From Gigaspora margarita (lineage: Eukaryota; Glomeromycota; Glomeromycetes; Diversisporales; Gigasporaceae): a stretch of 64,000 bases of DNA. The translations under genes were made by a program, and so were the position numbers. Under the pieces are notes generated by a model that did no database searches, had not been told where the DNA came from, and saw only the letters and a list, made by a program, of their open reading frames with translations. Positions 55,540-64,000 of this stretch are shown piece by piece. Position 1 is the stretch's first letter. The number at the start of each line of letters is the position of its first letter. Where the stretch lies: NCBI GenBank assembly GCA_009809945.1, contig WTPW01001141.1, positions 77,754 to 141,753 on the forward strand. Reading direction: 5' to 3'.

Positions 55540-56860
55540 TCATATAAGCAATATAAATTTTTTATACTGCAATTATGCAGAATATGAACAGCTATTTTTA
55601 TATAAAATATTAAGATCAACTAATAATAGAGATATTTTATTTATTAACTATCCTCTTTTTACATATTTTTTTATTGTAATTATCTTGCTAATATTTATGA
55701 CAAACTATACAAAAATCCAATACTTTCTAGATAGAATAAATAAAAATATTACTTTGTATAAAATGAATTGTAAAACTGTAGCACAATACATACTTATAGC
55801 TTTGGTTATACTCAAAAAAATTTTGGAATTAATATTTTTAAATATAATTTATACTAATATTCCTAACTCTACTACTAAACCTAAATTATATAATTATTTA
55901 TATCCTTTCAAATACATTACTGTAACCAAAGATATAATAGCCCAGCTCTTAATAGTCAACTATGTTTAAAAGGTTTTCTTTAATCTTTATCTAAAAGAAC
56001 TTATTGTTTCATTATAATATATATAATATCACACAAAAGAAGAAGATCAAATAGTAGCTTCATATTATTCTAAAACTTTATTAATAAGCAAGATCATATT
56101 AACTTTAATATATTATTTAACAGGTTTTGCTCACTATATAACTAAATATATTACAATATCTAAACATTCAAAATTATTCAATATTAATTAAGCTAATAAG
56201 AGGAGTAACAAAAATCAGGTGATTTTTTGGAAAGTAAAAAAAGTTAAATTATATATAGGACCTGACCAAATCTATATTAAGGAGAGGAGAAGGGAGTAGG
56301 CCTCTAATAAAAATAATTAGGTAATTAATAAACTATAGAAAACATATTATAGCTTGTTGTTTAGATGCTATAGAATTAATAATACTTTTGCTTCAGTATC
56401 TTTTAACAAAATGCTCTGTTGCTTTATACTATTTTTCTTTTGCCCTTTCTGAACTAAGACACAAATCCATTAAATCTATCTATATTCTGTATAATAGAAA
56501 TAATAATAATAGTGAAAATGATATAAATAAAATACCATATCATGATGATACTATTAATAAATATTTTGATCATTCTGATCTTGTTCTTTTTCATAAAATG
56601 ATATACTCTAACTATTTTTGAATTTATACCTTTAAATCCAAACAATCTGGTTCTTTTTATTTATTTTATACTTATAACAAAAAAATAGAATAGTATTTAA
56701 AAGAAAAATCTATTTTTTTATGATTTACTATTTACAAATTAGAAGATAGTGAACCTTTTTTTTATTATCTTATTATAAAAATCTTTGCTAAATTAAACTA
56801 TGAATTACTAGGAGGTTATTCCACTTATAAAGAATTTTTCAATTCCTTTTTTCTAATATT
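55540..56860 (+). pseudogene. Unidentified coding debris
   Basis: Plus-strand pieces look like worn protein: KYITVTKDIIAQLLIVNYV (55910-55965), CSVALYYFSFALSELRHKSI (56410-56475), YFDHSDLVLFHKMIYSNYFE (56560-56620) and FIPLNPNNLVLF (56621-56660, next frame). The pieces are very AT-rich and broken by stops, frameshifts and a Harbinger-like MITE at 56200. No family is recognised with confidence. A transposon protein is likely from context. Confidence 0.3.
56200..56336. mobile_element. Harbinger/Tourist-like MITE, copy 4 (worn)
   Basis: It keeps GGAGTAACAAAAATCAGGTG, TATATAGGACCTGACCAAAT and GTAGGCCTCTAATAAAAATA but has lost the G-rich run and the GGCCC end. It lies within coding debris. Confidence 0.7.
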
Positions 56861-57879
56861 TATGCACAAACAATAGACTCTGCTAGGACCCGAATAATCT
56901 ATATAAGATTATATTTAAGCATCATAGTAAAAATTTTTTTGCTTAGCAGTTCTAGTTTGGTATATGTTAGCTATGTTTCAAACATTAGATAGCAAGTTTG
57001 AAATTGCTTATCTTTTTTTGAAACATAAGCTTTCAAAAAAAATTTTTCAAACTAACACTCTAAAAAAAAAACAAACTCCTAAAACTGAAGCTCTCTATTT
57101 TCATTAGCACATTTCAAATATAATATTTATAAAACTTACCCTATTAGCATTCTTTTAAATATACTCATTTTGCCCATTACTTGTTTTCAAATATAACCTT
57201 TTTATTCTATACCTACTTTTCAAATATAATCTTTTTAAAAAAAATGGGCCTTTATTAGTGAATTTTCAACTATGATCTCACATAGATTATTAAGGGTCCT
57301 ACTCTGTTCATCAAAGCTATATTATACAAAAAACTATTTTATCAAATCCTATCATTTTATAATTAAATTACTTTTTTTTAATTTTATATCCAAGAAATAT
57401 TACTTTATTATTAGACAATTCATTCATTAGAAAAGCATCTGCTTTATTCTAATTTTTTTTTCTTTTTAATCTTAATTTTGATCAATACCAAGCTTGTATT
57501 TATTTACAAATATATTAGAGAAAAAAAATATTAAAAAATTTTCTTGCTTTTTTTTTAACAGGTTAGTAGAAACTAGTTAAACTTTTATTTTTTTATTTTT
57601 TTTTTATGTTAAAGGTGAGATCTTGCCTCATTATTTTTATTAGTATAGCAACTTTGTTACAATATCCACGACTATTACAACTAATTGCAGCTTTTATTGC
57701 TACAAATTTTGAGACTTAGACTATTTTAACTATGTTCTAGATCTACCAGAGCATCCTATATATCCAATGCACATGCTCAGCCTGGATTTTCTTATACTAC
57801 TATTCACTAATAGTACCTGTAGTACTGCTACCACCAGGTTCATATCTCAAGCCACTTTTGGATACTGCTACAATCTAAC
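56861..57879. other. AT-rich noncoding stretch
   Basis: Long T and A runs. The last part (57690-57880) is less AT-rich and may be a diverged extension of the retroposon fragment that follows. Confidence 0.35.
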
Positions 57880-58235
57880 CTATATCTCAAGTTACTACCT
57901 TCCTATTAATATCCTGTTAGTACAGTAAACCTTACAAAGTTCTCCAGCTCTAGCACTCACTTTTCTTTTTACTTTTCTTCAATTTTTGGATCTCTTCTAC
58001 CCATACTCCTCTAAACTCACAAACCTTAGGCCTGGAAGGATTGGTCCGCCTAGTTGAACCCAGGACCCCTTTTTCTAGTACTTGCTTTCACAATATAAGT
58101 TCTTTTCCTCTAGCTCAACTCTAGCAGGCAGCTTGGTAAAGACCTCATTATTGATCCTTTTCATCATCCAGTCTTTTCTGGCTTCTGTATTCTTTCTCTT
58201 TTAGTTCAGCAATAAAACTTTTTTCTATAGTTCAA
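57880..58235 (-). mobile_element. tRNA-headed retroposon, copy C (fragment)
   Basis: Plus 58099-58140 (AGTTCTTTTCCTCTAGCTCAA) aligns with 545-590 of copy A and, inverted, with 42330-42370 of copy B. The neighbouring sequence is more diverged. No head or tail is clear. Confidence 0.5.
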
Positions 58236-58670
58236 ACAACCTAGTTCTGACAAATAAAATTTTCTAGTGGCCAAATATGTAATTTACATAATATGCTATT
58301 GACATGTAGAAAACATAAAATCGATAATAACTCTTGATCCACCAATCCAAATTGAATAAAACCTCTACTATTCGAATCAGCTCACTGAGATGGTTTTAAC
58401 GAGCTAAAGATCATCTCTGTATGACCACTAGATGACAAGATTGGAACCAATAAGTGATCAATCATGTGATCTGTAATCTGATTGGCTAGGCGATTGCTGC
58501 AGAAAAAATGCTATATATGCCATAACTGCCAGATGTCATATTTATAGCACATATACTACATATTTTATTTATTCAACATATATCATTTATTACATATATT
58601 TTATTTATACTATTTATACTAAATATTTTATTAGTAGTAGTTATAGCATTTATTGCACATGTAATAAATA
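58236..58670. other. Noncoding stretch between retroposon copy C and the Helitron end
   Basis: It contains a sequence (58330-58430) like the worn palindromic core at 31580-31720 (CTATTCGAATCAGCTCACTG). Otherwise A/T-rich. Confidence 0.35.
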
Positions 58671-58698
58671 TTAGGGTAGCTGCGCAATGCAGTCGCGC
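58671..58698 (-). terminator. Helitron 3' terminus: hairpin plus CTAA
   Basis: On the minus strand: stem GCGCGA, loop CTGCA, stem TTGCGC (one G-T pair), spacer AGCTACC, then CTAA followed by T. The layout and 7-base spacer match 20284-20314. Confidence 0.65.
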
Positions 58699-60186
58699 TA
58701 AAACCAGGAACGTAGTATGATTATATTTGTATATTTTATGCTTTGCTTTTATTAAAAATTTAAGTTATAATATAAATAATATGTATAGTTAGTAATTCAA
58801 ATATAAAAGTAGCACTAAGTTTTAAAAAATATATACTTGGTTTGTAATTGTGTAATATTTTTTTAAAAAAGGGTACACATTAATTTTAACTTTATTTGTT
58901 TGAATTAATTCGTAATTTTGAGATTTTTAGTATAGAGATTTATAGTTAAAAATTTGTTAATGTAAAATAAAAGATTAAATATAAAAAAAATAATAGTAAA
59001 ATGATAATAATAATTATCTTCTGATTTATGTATTGATTTGAAGGCTTTGTGATAGTTGGTTTGATATAGAGATATAATTGGATCCAATATTATATAATTA
59101 AAATAGGCTTAAGACTGGTTAAAAATTTTATTTTATGATTGTTAGTTAAAAAGTTAATTAGCTAGATTTGATTAGAAGATAAACAATTTCAAATAACAGG
59201 TAAAAGTTAAATAGAGGTGATTGTTGTATTAGATGTTATTGGTTAGAGTTAAATCATGATTATATAAAGCATATAAGAAATGAAAGAAAATGTTTTACTT
59301 TTTTCTTTTAAATCAAATAAAGGTTTCTGTATTGAAATGTTGTATTTTGACTTTGATTTGGTGCAAGGGTTATTACAGTTTGTCATAAAGGGTTGTTATA
59401 CATTTTAGTATATTTTATTTATTTAATAGGTTAGAAAATGTAATTAAAGAGCTATTTAAAAATGTAGTTAAGTTTATAGTATAGTTTGCTTTTACTACAA
59501 AAGTAGGTAACATTAATATAGTAAATNATTTTAGTGTGAATAATATTTTTANTATTTAAATTAATGAAGTTTTTATAGTATATTATTTATAGTCATTTTT
59601 ATTAGTATTTAAAAAGATAATTAAAATATTTAAAGCTTTTATATAATATTATTTATAGTTATTTGGTTATTAGTATTCAAAAGATAATAAATTATAGAGT
59701 AATATATAGTATTGTTTATGTGATAATAGTTATGATTTTAGTATTTGTACAGAGTTTAGATTATTAAATTTTATTCAGAATTGTGAAATAATATTATTAA
59801 ACTGAAATTATAATTTTTTAGAAAATATGGATTATGGATAATATAACCTGAATAATATAAAAATGTATATAAATAAATATGTAGGTTTAATACTAGTAAA
59901 ATACTTAAGCATTNATTGATTTAAAGGTTTAATTATCAGTTACAATATATAGAAGTTATAAATATAATTGATATCTTGATGATATGCAAATAGAAAAAAG
60001 TTGAAAGAATAAATTTTGTATATTTTGTATAAGTTTATATTTGATTATATGTAAATATACAAAATTCAATTTTGGTTTATAATATATTTATATAGGGTAA
60101 ATATTACTTGCTTATTAACTATGTTAAATAAGCAATTTATTAGGCCATCTTTCTAATTTAGCTGTTTGTTGTGCACATTTATTTAG
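58699..60186. other. Helitron 3' noncoding part
   Basis: About 1.5 kb of AT-rich DNA between the helicase stop and the terminus, with a few Ns. No second gene is recognised. The 58905-59087 frame is A/T-driven. Confidence 0.45.
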
Positions 60187-62820
60187 TCAGTCAAGTTCTT
60201 TTTGAAGAGCAAGGGGTAATTTCAAATCAAGTATAGAATCTTTAAACAGTTTCAATATTAATAAATTATTTAGTATTTGTGCACATGAGAGCATTACATA
60301 TGTGCTATTGTAAGCACTACTAATTGATAAGTCAATAATTACTTTTTGTAATGTATGTCCTTGACATTTGTAATCTGTAAAGGCATAGGCTAGTGTCAAA
60401 GGTATTTGTAGACGTTGGAATTTTTTTTGAAGTTTTGATCCATCACGTTTATAAGCAGTGTACATGCATTCACGTTTAATTGGGTAAATAAGAATATGGT
60501 TATAAGGTAGGTCTTTATATGAGCCAGCTGTTGTATTTATTAATTCAATGATAACGTATTTAGGAGGTTTATCAAGCATAAAGGTATTTTTATGGTGTGG
60601 TAATATACTAATAGAGTTTTCGTTATATATAATTTGCCTAATAATTCCTTGAGTTCTATTGGCTAAATTGTCATGGATACATATATTAACAGTTAAAATA
60701 ACTTTCATTCCAATGAATAGAGGTAAAATTCCATATAGTGCATTTTGTTGTATATCAGATGCTGATAGGAACTTTTTGCGATTAGTACCTGTTAAAATTT
60801 TTTGACGGTATGTATCTTGAGCATAAGAGTAAATAAGAGGTTGAGAAAGATCATTAGCATGCTCTTTTGAAGTATCAAAGTTTAACTGAACACGAATATC
60901 ATTGCATGTTACAAGAAATGTAGCATCTCTCTATTCATCAGATACTATTTGATTATCTCCAATAATTCTTGCTCGTAAAGCTTCTCTTTGAGTTTCATCA
61001 AGAGTTCCTTGACGCATATTTTTTAATAAAGAAGCATAGAAAAAATTATTAATTTGTCGCATTGGTTTTTTGAGTTCAATAACATGTTTAACACATAACC
61101 ATAGGTTTCTATCTATAGCATTTGTAACAGTGTGAGTATTAATTGAAGAATTTTTAGTATTTTTTTGTTTTGTATCTTTTGTGAAACTATCTTTATTATT
61201 TGGGGGTTCATTATTAGAGGTTATTTCAATAGTAGTAACTTTATTTGGTACATATAGGGCAGTATCAAGAACTGGTGGTAATTGCATGAAATCTCACAAA
61301 AAAGAATATTTAATCCAGCAAAAGGAGCAGAGGTATCAGTTGCTTTTACAATTTTTAAAAAAGAATAAATCGAGCTAAAAGTGATTGACCTATCATTGAA
61401 ACTTCATCTATTATAGTATACTGAATTTTACTCCAAACTTCTTGCAAATATTGTAAATGTTCACCAGTTGGATTAGTTTTTTTGTAGTTTTCAAAACCAA
61501 AACCACACACAGAATGTAAAGTATATCCAGATATATTTGTAGCTACAATTCCGGTAGGTGCAAGAATAAGAAGAGTATCTCTTTGACCAATATAATTAAA
61601 GTATTCACATATTGCTTGGATTACTTTTGATTTGCCAGTACCACCTGCACCAGTAAGAAATAGTAATAATTGTAATAGTTTAATTGTGTTGGTTGGTTGG
61701 TTTCTTTGTCGATGATCACATACAAAAAAGTAGGCTTTTTTTTGTTCTTCATTCAACCCAATTGCAAATTTTTCTAGAGGATCTATATATTTGTTATTAA
61801 TTGGTATAGAAAATAAATTACTATTCTGAGATATTACAAATGTATTTGGTAGTAAGTTATTATTTGTTTCATTAATATCAATATTTTGCCATGCTGATTT
61901 TCAAGAAGTAATAGTTAAGCGCCATGCTTCAAGAAGTTTATTATCATAATCATTACTTTGACGTATATTTTTTTTATTATTTAGTATATTTATTTCTTCA
62001 CTATTTTGAGAAAAAGAATTAAACAAGAAATTTAATTTGTTTAGAGGAAATCTACCTCTAATACGTAAATAGTTCATAGCTGTATCTACTATATTTATAT
62101 CTTTTAAACCAGTTCTAATAATTAATATTGGATCAATTTTACTTAAATTTTCATTATCATCACATAATAATATTTGATTATTATCATTATCAGATGAAAA
62201 GTATTCTTCATCAGTATTAAATTCAGGTGCACAACGATTAATACGCTGAATTTTTGCATGTACTGGATTGTTTATTGCATTTTTTCGCAATTTATTATCT
62301 AAATCAGATTCATCTGAACATCGGTGTATTAATTCGATATTGTTAATAATATATTGTAAACGTAATGATAATAAAGAATTATTTAAAAAATCTTGACATG
62401 CTTCTAACCAAGAAACATGGTTTTCACAAAGATCAGTAATGTTTTTCCATGGTTTAAATAGCATAAGTATACATAACCCATATCGCTCTGCACTTTGAGA
62501 ATCATTTTTTTTTGGAATTCTTTTGCCATTTAATACAACTACTCGTTCAGTACCATATTTTCTATGTAACTGAATATGAGTTTTACATTGAGGATGCCCA
62601 ATATCATTTTCATATCCTTCAAACAAAAAATGATCAACACGCTCATTACCTTCTCTTGAGGATTGATTTGCTAACATACTAAGATGGTGTGCATTTAAAG
62701 GAATTTTTTGTACAGTAGAGGCATAATCATATAGGCACATATTGCTTAAAAATTGATCTCTAAACTGGTAATCAATATGAAGATTAGCAGCTATTAAGTC
62801 ATTATTAGATAAAAGATTCT
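60187..62820 (-). pseudogene. Helitron middle region and Pif1-like helicase (broken)
   Basis: It continues the Rep protein after a frameshift near 62820 (LLSNNDLIAANLHIDYQFRD). A linker region follows (61904-62740; HPQCKTHIQLHRKYGTE, LFKPWKNITDLCE), then an in-frame stop at 61901-61903. Next is the helicase: Walker A FLTGAGGTGKSKVIQAI (about 61610-61660), Walker B YTIIDEVSMIGQSLLARF, two frame changes between 61290 and 61365, motif III MQLPPV (61270-61287), a stop at 60931-60933, then motifs in the C-terminal half including NRTQGIIRQI, AYAFTDYKCQGHTLQKVIID and YVMLSCAQILNNLLIL. The last motif normally has LSR; here Arg is Cys, so the ATP-sensing arginine is missing. The helicase would unwind the element strand during transposition. 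This copy is dead. Confidence 0.85.
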
Positions 62821-64000
62821 GTTATAATATTTTGGTTATTTAGATCTTGATGTGCATTTTCAATAATAATATGATTATATTTTGTCCACTCATTAGTTAA
62901 ATAGTATTCAATCAAATTGAGATAAATATAAGCAAATTTATTTGGAGTATAGTGATCATTAATTCCTAGCAAATAAGCTGAAACCTGTGAACCAGTAAGT
63001 TCTGTTTGACCAGCTATTTTATTAAGACATTTTGTAATTAGCTTACGAGATTGATCCACAAGATTTAGTGAAAAATTATTAGATGCTTGTTTTAAGAAAT
63101 TTTCCATTATAATAGCACATATTAAAAATGAACTAGATATATTAATATTGGATTTAGTAATGTAATTTGTAATATAATATATATAGGCTAAAGCTAATTT
63201 TTGAGCAGAAATAAATTTAATATCATTGTTTCCTCGACATGCAGATGTAATATAAGGGTTATGGTTATTAATATATGCATTAGTATGTTGAACTGCAATA
63301 ATACCTTGTTCTGGAAAAATTATATCAGGTGGACTAACCAATTCTCTTAGAAAATCAAATCTGCAGTTACAAACTAAACCTCGGTTATATTTTTTGCAAG
63401 ACTTATTACAACAATGAAATAAAGTGCGTTTAGCTTTTGCAAGTAAATCTAAGTGAAAATTTTTAGCAAAATTAGTCAAACTAGGATCTGGAATAGGAAA
63501 AAAAGATGGATGCATTTGTTTTTCTTTAATAGACTTTGGTGTTCTATATTCAGCTTCTAACATACTATCAGTTAAAATTTTATTAATAGTAAGATAATTA
63601 ATATCTTCTCGAACTATATCACTAATATATAGTAATAAGTGTTGGCAAAATTCATTATTATTTTTAAGCTTTTCTCGAATTTGAATTGGGTCTAGTGAGC
63701 CATGAAGCCATAAGAGCATATGACAGTGAGGAGTACCATGATCTTGATACTCGACAACACCATAATAATTTTTTATAAAACCAAATACACCACCCTTTTT
63801 TCTATTATATCCAATAACTGTATCTAAAATAGATTTAATAACAATATCAAAATATTTAGAAACAGCTGAAGGATCAAGATGTGCAAGTTGAGCATGCTCA
63901 GTTGCTTTTGGAAAATTTTCAGGCAAAAGTGTATTAATATCAATTTCACTACCTGCATACATCATTACTATAGGGCTATGTAGATCAGCAGGATTAATAG
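62805..64000 (-). CDS. Helitron Rep domain (HUH nuclease), partial
   Basis: The frame is open to the window edge (INPADLHSPIV precedes the first Met at 63965, so that Met is not the true start). Counting from it, the metal-binding HUH motif is at about residues 76-86 (HGTPHCHMLLW), a Cys-rich finger-like part at 184-201 (HCCNKSCKKYNRGLVCNC), and the two-tyrosine motif at about 261-271 (YIYYITNYITK, tyrosines at 264 and 268 most likely catalytic). In Helitrons Rep nicks the DNA and holds the 5' end through a tyrosine. The Rep part has all key residues, but its frame ends at 62805 after a frameshift near 62820, so the fused protein is not made. Confidence 0.85.
   Translation of the reverse strand, partial: INPADLHSPIVMMYAGSEIDINTLLPENFPKATEHAQLAHLDPSAVSKYFDIVIKSILDTVIGYNRKKGGVFGFIKNYYGVVEYQDHGTPHCHMLLWLHGSLDPIQIREKLKNNNEFCQHLLLYISDIVREDINYLTINKILTDSMLEAEYRTPKSIKEKQMHPSFFPIPDPSLTNFAKNFHLDLLAKAKRTLFHCCNKSCKKYNRGLVCNCRFDFLRELVSPPDIIFPEQGIIAVQHTNAYINNHNPYITSACRGNNDIKFISAQKLALAYIYYITNYITKSNINISSSFLICAIIMENFLKQASNNFSLNLVDQSRKLITKCLNKIAGQTELTGSQVSAYLLGINDHYTPNKFAYIYLNLIEYYLTNEWTKYNHIIIENAHQDLNNQNIITESFI

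Larger units (their letters stand above)
58671..64000 (-). mobile_element. Autonomous-type Helitron (decayed, continues past the window)
   Basis: Minus-strand element with a Rep (HUH) domain (62805-64000), a Pif1-like helicase domain (60187-61760) and a 3' terminus with hairpin and CTAA at 58671-58698. Helitrons move as single strands through a rolling-circle-like mechanism started by the Rep tyrosines. The order Rep then helicase is as known for the class. Frameshifts and stops show it is not functional. The 5' terminus lies beyond 64000. Confidence 0.85.

Overview
The window is eukaryotic, strongly AT-rich and made almost entirely of transposable elements, their relics and simple repeats. 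No intact single-copy host gene is visible, and there is no rRNA, no functional tRNA gene and no CRISPR. Several signs point to a fungus, most likely an arbuscular mycorrhizal fungus (Glomeromycotina) such as Rhizophagus: relics of Sel1-like repeats, a Helitron, a LINE with an RNase H domain, a DDE-type transposase relic of a type I associate with these fungi, and AT-rich intergenic DNA. The species call is an inference. A 593-base N gap (11700-12292) and scattered single Ns show a draft assembly.

Layout. 1-2780: a tRNA-headed retroposon (minus) split by a hAT-like element that holds five self-complementary modules. 2780-9390: noncoding DNA with several MITEs and a second palindromic array. 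9390-14930: a decayed LINE (minus; RT and RNase H), cut by a hAT-like element at 11261-13312 and truncated by a palindromic element at 14932-15899. 15900-20315: tandem duplications and a candidate non-autonomous Helitron with a clear 3' hairpin. 20350-25315: an inverted-repeat element holding a 3.9-kb insert with minisatellites, a Sel1-repeat relic, a tRNA-like tandem array and a SAP-domain reading frame. 25600-26600: a small TATA-preceded reading frame. 28392-35652: a Mutator-like element filled with a 15-bp minisatellite, then two copies of a long composite repeat. 36100-38150: the DDE transposase relic. 38631-44465: MITEs, a second full-length tRNA-headed retroposon with a long target-site duplication, and a four-level nest of insertions. 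45712-52985: two inverted copies of the composite repeat, one carrying a ~360-bp tandem satellite and the other hit by several dated insertions. 53440-58235: coding debris, TA-type and hAT-type MITEs and a third tRNA-headed copy. 58671-64000: an autonomous-type Helitron on the minus strand (Rep and Pif1-like helicase, decayed) that runs off the window.

The coding parts do not form a pathway. They are separate mobile elements and their remains. The most unusual feature is a set of modular palindromes: a motif close to AAGTAAACTTGTTC recurs more than 30 times at mirrored positions in hairpins, and the same hairpin cores sit inside elements whose terminal repeats and target-site duplications belong to different transposon superfamilies. 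Many insertions can be dated relative to one another because exact target duplications and uninterrupted sister copies are present in the same window.
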